From Hippophae tibetana (Eukaryota; Streptophyta; Magnoliopsida; Rosales; Elaeagnaceae), in contig CM072812.1 of NCBI GenBank assembly GCA_037013495.1, forward strand, positions 35,174,501 to 35,238,500: DNA of 64,000 nucleotides, read 5' to 3'. A program made the translations under genes and the position numbers. The notes under the pieces were generated by a model, which was not told where the DNA came from, did not search any database, and was given only the letters and a program-made list of their open reading frames with translations. Positions 35,596-45,883 of the stretch are shown here, in pieces (positions within the stretch are counted from its first letter, which is position 1; each line of letters starts with the position of its first letter).

Positions 35596-36972
35596 ATGAT
35601 CATAGTTATAGAATCAAATGATGTTGACTACTATGAACATAGGTTTCCATTTAAATTGAAGAATAGTAGGGGCTCGTCTTCTAGTTGTTTACCCATAACT
35701 AGAACTATTGAACAAAATGAAGAATTAAACACTGAAATTAGAAGAAGTAAACGAGCTCGAACCCTTAAAGATTTTGGGTCAGATTTTTATGCTTATACCT
35801 TATAGGAGGATCCCCAAACTCGTAAAGAATCATTCTCTTCTTTAGATGACAACTTATGGGAAGAAACCATAAATGATGAAATGGACTCTCATGAGTATAA
35901 TAAAACTTGGCATTTAGTTGACTTACCTCATGGTTGTAAAACCATAGGATGTAAATGGATACAAAAGAAGAAATTAAAACTCGATGGTACTATTGAAAAG
36001 TACAAAGCTCGTATTGTAGTTAAATGGTATAGGCAAAGGGAAAATGTAGATTTATTTGATACCTTTTCACCAGTCACACGAATAACTTCCATACGTGTAC
36101 TTTTTCCTCTTACTGCTATCCATGATTTAGTAGTACATCAAATGGATGTTAAAACTGCTTTCTTAAATGGTGATTTAGAAGAAGAAATTTATATGGATCA
36201 ACCTGAAGGTTTTGTTATCCCAGGTCAAGAAAATAAAGTTTGTAAACTAGATAAATATCTATATGGTCTAAAATAAGCACCTAAGCAATGACATGAGAAA
36301 TTTGATAATATAGTTAACCCACATGAATTCAAAATGAATGAAAGTGACAAATGCATTTATTATAAATTAGAAGATAACATTTGCACTATGATATGTTTAT
36401 ATGTGGATGACATGCTTATTTTTGGATCAAATATTCATGTTGTGAATAATGTGAAAACTTTATTAAGTGTTAAATTTGATATGAAAGATCTCAGAGAAGC
36501 GAGTGTAATCCTTGGTATAAAGATTACTAGGTCTGAAAAGGAAATTTCTTTAGATCAATCTCATTACATTGAGAAGATCTTAAAGAAATATAATTGCTTT
36601 AACTGTAAACCTACATGTACTTCGTATGATCCTAGTGTAAAGTTGTTCAAGAACACCGGAGACGGTGTTAGACAAACTGAGTATGCGAGCATCATTGGTA
36701 GCTTACATTATGCTACTGATTGCACTAGACCAGACATAGCTTATGTTGTGGGACTACTATGTAGGTTTACCAATAGACCTAGTGTAGAGCATTGGAATGC
36801 TATTGAAAGGGTTATGAGATACCTTAAGAGAACTATATACCTTGGATTACATTATAAAAAGTTTCCCGCTGTTCTAGAAGGATACAGTGATGCAGATTGG
36901 AACATTTTATTAGAAGACTCCAAATCAACTAGTAACTATATATTTAACATAGTTGGTGGAGCTTTTTCTTAG
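35596..36972 (+). pseudogene. copia element A reverse transcriptase
   Basis: 35596-35805 is the variable linker ending in RRSKRARTLKDFGSDF. From 35881 the reverse transcriptase reads W-H-L-V-D-L-P-H-G-C-K, IEKYKARIVVKWYRQREN, QMDVKTAFLNGDLEEEIYMD and YLYGLK, followed by an in-frame TAA at 36274 and TGA at 36292 in place of expected Gln and Trp. The same frame resumes with ICLYVDDMLIFGSN, the intact YVDD catalytic box, and IIGSLHYATDCTRPDIAYVV. The frame ends at 36972. Confidence 0.9.
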
Positions 36973-37330
36973 AAGTCTAAGTAATAGACAATATTGGCTC
37001 AATTTACGATGGTGTTTGAAATGATAGCACTAGCTACTGCTAGTGAAGAAGCAGGCTAGTTAAGAAGTCTGTTAGCTGAGATCCCTATATGGGAAAGATC
37101 GATACCAACTGTCCTGATCCACTGCAATAGTACCGCGGCTATTGCAAAGATTTAGAGCCGTTATTACAACGGTAAGAGATGACATATACACAGTACTGTT
37201 AGAGAATTTCTCTCTACATGAGCTGTAAGAATGGATCATATATGTACTGATGAAAAATTTGACTAATCCTTTGACGAAAGGATTAACAAGAGAGAAGGTT
37301 TTTAAAAAACCACGAAAGGAATGTGACTGA
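36850..37330 (+). pseudogene. copia element A RNase H
   Basis: Starts at LEGYSDADWN with the first catalytic aspartate. Beyond 36972 the frame is broken by several stops but still reads QTILAQFTMVFEMIALATAS, IHCNSTAAIAK and YYNGKR, followed by a degraded L-T-K-G-L-T-R-E segment at about 37270 (RINKREGF). The conserved D-N/D-S active-site Asp appears changed to Asn (HCNST). Inactive. Confidence 0.75.
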
Positions 37331-37889
37331 TGCCCTTAGAATGAAGAGTCACTCATGATGGTAACCCAACTTATAGACTGGAGATCCCAAGAAATAAGTT
37401 CAATGGGTAATAACAAGTCATGAAGTGATATGAGATGAATCATGCTATTATGAAGTCACATTCTATATTGTTAGAAGCATGACATCCTGAAGCGAAAGAA
37501 AGGATGAGTTAATTATTAAACTCTTAATGAGTTCTATACTCTATGTGGAGTGGAATACGTAGCTACAGGAGTACTCTTGATAGACTCACCTATGTGAATG
37601 TGGAAGTATGGCCGCTTTCTATGAAAATTTTGGGCAAAATTTACTAGAGCATTCACTATACTGGGATACACGTGCATGGCCGTAAAGCACGGGCTTTTCG
37701 AACTACACCTTGGAAAGGTTGTGTGTGTGATGTTGTTAGAGATAGAGTTCAAAACTACAAGTTACTCTAATATATTCTAAAGCATCAACACTATGCAAAG
37801 GTTCAAGTCGATAGACACCTTTTGCTTATGCATAATCTTATACTTTTAATTGATCGGTTGCTCGATGAAACTATTTTTATTTAAAATTC

Positions 37890-37900
37890 AAGTGGGGGAT
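37890..37900 (+). other. Polypurine tract of copia element A
   Basis: AAGTGGGGGAT lies immediately upstream of the 3' LTR, at the place and with the sequence usual for copia plus-strand priming. Confidence 0.85.
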
Positions 37901-38576
37901 TGTTGGAAATGAATTTAAATAAAAAATATTACCGTTATTTCATAAATTATGTAACTGTCATTTTCATAATTATATGGTCATTATTTTTATGACCGTTATT
38001 TTCATAATTATGTGACCGTTACTTTTATGACCGTTATTTTTACAATTATGTGACCGTTACTTTTATAACCGTTATTTTCATAATTATGTGGCCATTAATT
38101 TTATGACCGTTATTCTCATAATTATGCGACCGTTACTTTTATGACCGTTATTTTCATAATTATGTGTCCGTTATTTTCATAATTATATGACCGTTACACA
38201 TATTTTTTCCATTATAAAAAGGGGAAATAGCCCTCAGTTTAGAATATAACTTAATAACTCAAAAACAATTCTACGGTTTTCATAGCAAAATCAAGAAAAG
38301 AAAATTCAGAATTATTTTTTCAGATTTCCGAACAACATAAATATTTAAAAGGTGTAGTATTCCGGACTTCATCAGTGCAATGAAGTTTCGAGACAGAAAA
38401 TGATTCTGGGCTGTTTTATCCTGGGGACGACGAGGCTATGTTTGCTTGCACAAATTTGGACAGAGCCACGAAACATCTTAAAGAGAGCGACCTAGTCTGC
38501 GACTCAACCCAAGCAGTTCATTTCAGGTTATCGGTAATATTATTCTTACATAGTTATTTACATTTTTGTTCCAACA
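37901..38576 (+). repeat. 3' LTR of copia element A (676 bp)
   Basis: Matches the 5' LTR end to end with about 17 substitutions, nearly all transitions. It has eleven CCGTTA words and a TATA-like ATTATAAAAAGGGG at 38211-38224. If active, its promoter would point towards 38.6 kb and beyond. Confidence 0.95.
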
Positions 38577-41342
38577 GTAATTATAAATCATAACTTTTTA
38601 CTTTAATTATGAAAATTAGCAATGATATGCTAACATTATAATTTAGTAATAGAGATATCTATGTAATAAACTAGTGGTATACCCTAATCTATAACAACAT
38701 GGTTTTGAGTTTTGACATTCACAAATAAAATTAATTATATCAATGAAATAAAAATCAAAAATTTAATTAAATCAGAATACACCTATAAAAATATTACCAA
38801 ACTATTGTATTTATTTCATTCAGACCACTAAGCTATTTTTCGTCTATTTTATACCACCAAATTATTTCCTTTATATCATTTCATTAATTTTCACATAGTC
38901 AAGTACTAGATTTTAAAATAACTCAGATAGTTCAACGGTATATTTGAAATAATTTTTTATTCCAAAGATATGACTTAATTATATGAATTGTTCAAAATCT
39001 AAAACTTAATTATTTGAGTTATTCTAAATCTATCAATTAATTATCTAACGTATGACACCATCATACATAATTAATGAAATGATATAAAGGAAACAAATAT
39101 AATAGTCAACTAGTATAAACGAAATAAAAAATAGTTCGATAGTATGAAAAAAATAAATACAATAATTTGATATAATAATATCATTAATTATTTTGTTAAT
39201 TATGTAACCTATGGAAACCAAATTGATTTATTGTTTACTTGTTTACTAGTAAAAAGGATGAGTTGTAGTTGTCAAAATACTTATGCTTACATTTGTATTA
39301 TCTTATTTTATAGGTACCAAGTTCAAGTATGAAGCTAATACCTATTTTCTTTTGTTTTTTTTTTAGATGTGAAGGCCAATCCTTTTGTTTCAAAAGCCTG
39401 ATTGGAGCTTTTGGCATTCTGAGACATGTTAGCCTTTTGATTTAACTATTGATATATGTTCGTTAGGAGCTTTCGGCCTTTTTTAGTGCATGTTAACTTT
39501 GGGCTCTTTTTAGTGCATGTTAACTTTTGGCTTTGGTTATTGGTAAATCACAGAATATATATTTTATCAAGAATAATATGTTTTGAGTAATTTAGATGAT
39601 ATCAAGTCTTTTGTATACAAACAAAATATTGTATTGTTCAAGTTATATAATATATTTGTTATCAAGCCCAAATAATTATTTTATTTTATGTCTATTTAGA
39701 TCATGAGTATTTAATGTTACTGACATTTTTTATATACCATAACAATCGTTATTTGGTTTAAAAAAATTATAAATCAGAACAAAATATTTAAATCTCATAA
39801 ATAATATTAAAAAAATCAAAAGAAAAAAACGTTGTTAAATGAAAAAAAAACAAATAATACAAAAAAGTAATAAGAGTGTTGTCTAAAAATAAGACAACAT
39901 GTCCAAAAACGGTGTTAAATTTCATATCCAATAATATCCGATGTATAAAAATAACAATAAAAAAATGATGTGAATTAAAGAATATGACAATGAAGAAAAG
40001 TTTATGTTTTCTTGGAAAATATTATCTCAATAAATTTTTCTTAAATAAATTTGTTATTAATAATGAAATATTATCGTGTAAATAACAATTTAAATTATTG
40101 TATAGTTATCCTTATTTTAATACGAAACATATAACCAATTTGCCCCATAACATCTCATTATAATTTCGATGAATCTGTTCATATTTGTACGTGATCTTTG
40201 GTTGGATTATCTCTTGGGTTTTACTCGTTATTTTTAAAATAGAAAACGAAATTTCATCTTATCCATGAATTATGTTTTGGTTTAAATTAGAAACGAAAAA
40301 TATATTTTAATTGCACAAAAAATAAAAGCAAAAAACATTGTTTACAATAATGTTTTTTGGTTGATTGTGGAATAAATTGATATTATAGTTTAAACAATTA
40401 ACATATACAGATGAGAACGAGTGCATATTTTAAGGGTGGAAGAAACTTAATCTAGGATCACCAAATAAATTATTATTAACTTTTGTTTTTTGTTTTTGGT
40501 ATTAAATAGCATTACATGGGTTTTAAAAGGTAGTACAAGTTGATTTTTTATAATCATAATTTGTTCATTTCATGGTTTCTTATTGTTTATAAGTACGATA
40601 AAATATAGGGTGTAGATTAATTTGGTTCTTTCATTTATATACGAAATATATTATTTAGTTTTTTTAATTTTAAGAATTTGATATTGAGTCTATTTATTTA
40701 TAAAAATAATGTTAAAATGAAACATTTAATAACTTTAAATTTATTTTTTTAAAAATGAAATTATTAGAGGTATTTCAATTATTTCACTGTTAAATATGGG
40801 AAAGGATCAAAATACTCCCACCTAACTTTTTTTTTGCAATTTTTTTGGTTTAATATGATGAAAGTAAATGACGAAAATACCCCCAACAATATTTGTTTAG
40901 ATTTTTTTATTAATAAAAATCTTTTAGTGTTCATTTTTTTTAATAAATAAAATGACTAATAAGTACATTTTTATTAGTTAAATGATTAATGAATACTCTT
41001 TTATAAGTAAAAAGATTAATGAACACATAAGTAAAAAAACTAATGAATATTTTTTTTAAATTAATAATTAAACAATACTTTTAAACAAACAAACAAAAAA
41101 AAAAGTTACCCACCACGATTTTTTTTCCTAAGATATATGCTCATTGTTTATTTTATGAAATCTTGAATTCAGGTACAGTTGACCAAGTTGTATCTCGCCA
41201 GGTTCATGCTATGTCACAAAATTCTATTGATTTAATTGAAATAAAAAGTGCAGCTTTAATTTCATTTGAAACCTGCAAGGATTTTTGTATTCCCTCTTGA
41301 TCCGGCCCCCTTATTAATTTCCGGCTCCTTCCCCCTTTTCCC

Positions 41343-41391
41343 TCTCTTTGTCTCTTTGTCTCTTTCTCATCCATCCTCATCCATCCTCATC
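41343..41391 (+). repeat. CT-rich tract with (TCTCTTTG)n and (TCATCCATCC)n
   Basis: Short tandem pyrimidine repeats of the kind often found in plant 5' untranslated regions, but I find no gene next to it. Confidence 0.7.
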
Positions 41392-42860
41392 GTCTAATTT
41401 AATTATTTTTCAATAAATTTATTTGGAATCCATATCTTATCCCTCTTCTAGATCTATAGTACGTAGTCCATTTAATATTTTTTATTTAGTCTTTTGGTCC
41501 AAGGATTAATAAGTTTTCTTTAATGTCTCTCGGTTGTGGTTGTTTATTTTAATTTATGTTTTGTTATACTATATATATATGAATTTCGTGGTTGACTTGC
41601 TCAAATTCACAAGTTGTTTCTAATATATATGCTTGTTGAAAAATTCTCATTGCATCGGTCACAATATTGAAGTGGAGAGAGCAATTTGGAAAGCTCAACA
41701 TATTCGATCTCCATAGTTTTCATTGAGCGATAGTAGTTTTACTAGTTTTAGTTGTGCAATTTCGATTTTTGATATTCATCGATATGTATATTTGAATGTT
41801 ACTTGTAAGCTGAAAATTTGTTATATGAAATCCTTCCCAATATATTTTTATAAATACATTTTATGTTTTTTTATGATTTCTTATTAGGTGACAATTCATA
41901 TTGTTAATAACTATCTATTTATCACTCTATCTTTTTATTTTTTATTTTTTTAACACCAATAAATACAAAAATATTCATATAATAAATACATTTTTAGGTT
42001 TTTTTGTTATTTTTTATACAAATAAATATATTTTTATGAATATTTATTTTATATAATGAAATTAATTTATTACATTAAGAGTAACAATTCATATAATTCA
42101 TGATTACTCATTTAATGAGTGTTCGATCAATTCAATTATAAATATATCATATTTTTGTTGTACTAATAATTTCATATCTAGATCGTATAATTTATCATAT
42201 CATTTAAAAAAATAATAGTAAGCAAATATAAATTATTTTTAAGCAAAAAATATTTATTAAATTCAATCAAGTCATGTCTACCATTCATATAAAATTAACT
42301 TCTTAGATAGTAAAAATATTAATTAAATAAGTTCATATGTTGTATTATTAAATTTGAATTATTTATTAAATAAATTTATATAATTATTATCAATATCGTG
42401 ATAAAATCATTAACTTTTATATTGTTTTTAGATTCTTTTTTTTCTTCATAAAATAATTATTATCATATATTTATTCTTTACTAAGTAACAAATTATTTAT
42501 TTATTTATTTTAAAGGTACTTATGAAAATCAATTTTTAAATTTTAACATCAAATTTTCAATTATAATATAAGTCACTTAAAAATTTATATTTAAAGAATT
42601 ATTTTTTTCTTTTATTTATAGAATAAATAATTTATATCAATAAAAATTATTACTTGACAATAAATACTACTACAGATTTATCAAATTTGAATCATGTGTT
42701 TTTTAGTTTTAACAACATTATTTGAGAAAGTAGAGAAGATTTGTAGAATTTAATCATTTTAATTTTAGTGGGATATATTCAACCAATTAAGCAAGTAATT
42801 ACCTACTGTTTAGGTTAAAATCCAACTAATTAATCTTTTGAGCACGTAGGGAAAGCAAAA

Positions 42861-42889
42861 CATAAAATAAAATAAAATAAAATAAAATG
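42861..42889. repeat. (AAAAT)n microsatellite
   Basis: Five to six AAAAT units in tandem. Confidence 0.9.
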
Positions 42890-43240
42890 AAAGAAAACAA
42901 GATAAAAAAATTTATAGTAGTTTGGCAAATTATCCAATCCACGGTCCTAAAAATATTTCACTAATATTAATTTTTGAATACAAATATTAACCTAATATTA
43001 AATACACTTTATATACCAAGAATAATATTAGGGACTCGAAGCACCATTATACCAAAAATCTCTCACACATAAAAATAATCAAAAATAAAAACCCAAAATT
43101 ACTAAGAATATTCTCTATTTTGCGTTATTAGGATATAAGAGAATTTGATACAAATATCATAAAGATACACAAAACTCTATACTGCGAGACTCATCTTCAA
43201 TAAAAATGACACTCCAGCAAAAAATAGCTTTTAATAAAAA

Positions 43241-43516
43241 ATGACATTACAAATGGCCGGCGATGAGTCGAATATGAACAAAAAAGAAATAAAGAGAAAA
43301 GAAGAAGCTGCTGGAAAGGAACGAGTGCGAGAGGGAGGTGTTGGAAAGGAGGATGATCGGTCTTTAGGTGCGACGCGGTGCGACGATGATCGGTATATTG
43401 GAACGACGGATTTGAGTTTTGTTGGTGAGAGAGATTTGGGTTTTGCTGGTTTTGCTGGGAGAGATCGATGGATTTTCGTATATTGGGAGAGACGTTCGAT
43501 TATGCATAGTTGCTGA
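43241..43516 (+). CDS. 91-codon open frame of unknown status in a GC-richer island
   Basis: The frame encodes a charged protein (MNKKEIKRKEEAAGKERVRE near the start) followed by glycine-, aspartate- and arginine-rich, partly repetitive sequence (FVGERDLGFAGFAGRDRW). No domain is recognised. Its base composition stands out from the AT-rich flanks. It lies about 0.7 kb upstream of a CACTA-type right terminus (44374) and could be cargo or former host sequence within a non-autonomous CACTA element whose left end I cannot find. Equally it may be a chance frame. No promoter or poly(A) evidence. Confidence 0.25.
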   Translation: MTLQMAGDESNMNKKEIKRKEEAAGKERVREGGVGKEDDRSLGATRCDDDRYIGTTDLSFVGERDLGFAGFAGRDRWIFVYWERRSIMHSC

Positions 43517-43532
43517 GAATTAAAGAAACGAT

Positions 43533-43586
43533 TACACGCGTACGTTTCTTAATATTAATTAGATACACGCGTACGTTTCTTAATAT
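43533..43586. repeat. Tandem pair of ACACGCGTACGTTTCTTAAT units
   Basis: Two copies with a 31-base period (43534 and 43565). Each contains the self-complementary, alternating purine-pyrimidine words ACGCGT and GTAC. They border the AT array on its left side. Confidence 0.85.
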
Positions 43587-43869
43587 ATATATATATATAT
43601 ATATTACTTATACTTTGTGCGCTCAGGTAAAAATTTCTTATTTCTTATATATATATATATATTAATTAGAAATTATATATTAATATATTTATATTTATTA
43701 AAAATTATATATATATATATTAATTAAAAATTATATATTAATTAAAAATTATATATTAATATATATATATTAATTAAAAAATATATATTAATATATATAT
43801 ATATATTAATTAAAAATTATATATTAATATATATATATATATATATATATTTATTAATTAAAAATTATA

Positions 43870-43908
<39 letters not shown>

Positions 43909-43910
43909 TA

Positions 43911-43945
<35 letters not shown>
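43587..43945. repeat. Long AT repeat array with a TTAATTAAAAATTATATATT core
   Basis: (TA)n runs of variable length alternate with a 20-base core repeated about eight times between 43655 and 43920. The core is close to its own complement, so the whole array can form many alternative hairpins. Length probably varies between individuals, and the assembly may be unreliable here. Confidence 0.9.
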
Positions 43946-43946
<1 letters not shown>

Positions 43947-43948
43947 CT

Positions 43949-44021
43949 GCGCGCGCAAATACTGTGAATAACACTGAGAAAAAGATGAAAAAATGCGCGT
44001 AAATACTGGAAATAACATTGA
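43949..44021. repeat. Tandem pair of GCGCG-AAATACTG-AATAACA units
   Basis: 43949-43976 and 43995-44021 share GCGCG(C/T)AAATACTG, then AATAACA(C/T)TGA. They border the AT array on its right side, mirroring the alternating CG-containing pair on the left. Confidence 0.75.
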
Positions 44022-44224
44022 TAAAATTAAAAGAGGAAAAATATGTGAGAGAGAGAAAAAAACATATGATATATATATATATATATATATTATAAGAAAT
44101 AAAAATACATTAAATTAAATTAAATTAATAATAAAGAAATATTAAAAAATTATAAATTAATTTTTGTATTTTTTTTAAATTAATTACATACAGTATTTTA
44201 ATATTAACATATTTTTTATAATTT

Positions 44225-44374
44225 AACTTATAGCCACGGTTATTAAAAAACCGAGGCTATATGTATACACTATAGTCTCGGTTTTTATCAAACCGTGGCC
44301 AAAAACCTATGGCCTCGGTTTTTAAAAGAACCGAGGCTAAAATTTCGAGACTAAAAATACATATTGTAGTAGTG
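44225..44374. mobile_element. CACTA-type right terminus with palindromic subterminal repeats
   Basis: Ends ATTGTAGTAGTG at 44363-44374, the complement of the CACTACTACAAT terminus. The preceding 140 bases hold four copies, in both orientations, of the words ACCGAGGCTA and GCCTCGGTTTTT. These differ from the AAGTCGATT type of the elements at 2.2 and 22.8 kb, so this is another CACTA family. No left end with a matching 3-bp duplication (TTC) was found with confidence; the AT array and the open frame at 43241 may lie inside the same element. Confidence 0.65.
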
Positions 44375-45310
44375 TTCGTCTAAATTAATACGCTAAATTT
44401 GAGAGAGAGAACTTGAATAAATTGACCCAAAAGAATATAATTGTCTATGTTCATCTTAATGTTATCGACACATAAATTTAGACACATGTATTTACATTAA
44501 TTATAGTTGTGTTATATATTAAAATAACTTTAAAAATGATGAAATTATCAATTTTTTAAAAATATTATACCACTTAATACATTATAATTAATATAAATAC
44601 ATATATGTATGCATTTATCATTTCTACTACCTTCACAAAATAAGATTCCCACTACTCTTTTTAATTGTAACTTCTCCATTTATTTCTTTATGTTACCTAC
44701 ACATACAAAACCATTCATTTTTCTAAACCATATAGAGGCATGCAAAAGTGGTATATCAATAATTTAATAAATACTATATATTATTCTTTTTAACGTATAT
44801 GCATTAATATTAATATTAATCAATCATTATATATATCTAATTTATTGATTGAACAGTTCTCTATAGAAACGTGTTTAAAGTTCAAATAACTTGATAATCA
44901 TGTTGTCGAGAGATACTTACTAGATACAACCAAAGACAGCAAATGAAGGCAACTATAGAAACAAAAGACAATCATTTCACTCCAAATATTCATTAAAACG
45001 TTATATATATTAAGAAGAAAAAGTCTATTATGAAATAAGAAAATCATGTCTAACCGTGTTTTGGGTCAATCCTTAGCCTCTTTTTATAACTTAAATTAAT
45101 TAGGGAAAGAAATGTCCTATTATATATAGAAATTTTTAGTTTTGTCTTATTTATTAAAATTAGGTATTATATTGTAAAAATTAATAATCTTTATTTTATT
45201 ATAAATATTCAATTTTAATATTTTTAGTATATTTAAAATAATGAATAACTCATAAATTAAAAAAATAAAATATTTGCTACCTTACATCTAATTAATTATA
45301 ATCTCTCCTT
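44375..45310. other. AT-rich upstream region of the J-protein gene
   Basis: No gene or element recognised. It presumably includes the promoter of the gene at 45374. Confidence 0.55.
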
Positions 45311-45320
45311 CTATATATTA
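45311..45320 (+). promoter_or_regulatory. TATA-like box of the J-protein gene
   Basis: CTATATATTA lies 54 bases before the start codon and is followed by a CT-rich leader (CTCTCCTTCACACATTCTCT), a common plant arrangement. Transcription would start near 45345. Confidence 0.55.
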
Positions 45321-45373
45321 GTAAGCTGTTACACTCTCCTTCACACATTCTCTCTCTATTTCTCTTTTCAAAT

Positions 45374-45883
45374 ATGGAAATCTCTTTACATGTTATGAAT
45401 CCCAAAGTACCAAAAATGTTGTGCAAACGGAATAAGCAGATCAATATTGGGAAAACAGTTTCTCACAAATTACCCAATACTATTTATTGTAGAGCTAGTG
45501 AGATAAGAATGAATCAAAAGAAAACCAACTTTTACAAAGTTCTTTCTCTTGGTTCAGAGAAGGTAGGTCTTAGTGAGATAAAGAAGGCTTATAGGAGCAT
45601 GGCTCTTAAATACCATCCTGATGTATGTAATCCTTCGAAGAAAGAAGAGTCGACGAAGCGATTCTTGGAACTTCAGATGGCATACGAAACTTTATCTAAT
45701 CCTGTTTTACGTAAAATGTTTGACTATGAAATGGGTTTTGTTCAAGTTTCAGGGTTTCAGAGGGAAGTTGTACGGAACTCCATGTTTCCTAAAGAAGTGT
45801 GGGAAAGTCAACTATTTGATTTGAAAAGAAGGTCTCAAGTCCGAATGGAGAGGAAACATTACAATTATATGTGTACAAATTGA
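45374..45883 (+). CDS. Chloroplast J-domain co-chaperone, DNAJ20-like
   Basis: An intact 169-residue protein in one exon. Residues 1-45 are basic, hydroxylated and end in a plastid-transit-like IYCRASEIRM stretch. Residues 52-116 form a J domain: NFYKVLSL, IKKAYRSMALKYHPDVC with the HPD tripeptide that stimulates Hsp70 ATPase, and FLELQMAYETLSNPVLRKMFDYE. The C-terminal ELKRRS-like segment (FDLKRRSQVRMERK) is typical of plant DNAJ20-type proteins, which have no G/F or zinc domain (type III J-proteins). Arabidopsis DJC26/J20 of this type delivers misfolded deoxyxylulose-phosphate synthase to plastid Hsp70. The start is supported by the leader, the transit peptide and ATATGG context. Length matches the family. 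This is the only gene in the window that looks fully functional. Confidence 0.92.
   Translation: MEISLHVMNPKVPKMLCKRNKQINIGKTVSHKLPNTIYCRASEIRMNQKKTNFYKVLSLGSEKVGLSEIKKAYRSMALKYHPDVCNPSKKEESTKRFLELQMAYETLSNPVLRKMFDYEMGFVQVSGFQREVVRNSMFPKEVWESQLFDLKRRSQVRMERKHYNYMCTN

Larger units (their letters stand above)
32793..38576 (+). mobile_element. Ty1/copia LTR retrotransposon, complete in structure, 5784 bp (element A)
   Basis: Two LTRs, 32793-33478 and 37901-38576, begin TGTTGGAAATG and end TTCCAACA. The 5-bp target duplication GTAAT lies at 32788-32792 and 38577-38581. A polypurine tract, AAGTGGGGGAT, precedes the 3' LTR. The order gag, protease, integrase, reverse transcriptase, RNase H marks copia. 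By eye the LTRs differ at about 17 aligned sites (around 2.5%) plus a 12-base indel and two single-base indels. Despite this recent-looking age, gag-pol is full of stops and frameshifts. Confidence 0.95.
38577..43240. other. AT-rich intergenic DNA, no gene seen
   Basis: No gene recognised. Minor landmarks: a ~29-bp tandem pair around TTTTTAGTGCATGTTAACTT at 39478-39530, a pyrimidine-rich tract at 41328-41391 with TCTCTTTG and TCATCCATCC repeats, and (AAAAT)n at about 42861-42889. The 41160-41400 stretch is less AT-rich than its flanks, but no reading frame or RNA gene is evident. Confidence 0.55.

Noticed and set aside
32850..38197. CRISPR-like look of the regularly spaced ACCGTTA repeats
   Set aside because: The repeats are contiguous LTR units without unique spacers, found in both LTRs of a retrotransposon in a plant genome.
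41160..41400. Possible gene 5' end or microRNA locus at a GC-richer, CT-rich stretch
   Set aside because: No open frame, no known mature microRNA sequence and no hairpin of precursor size were found.
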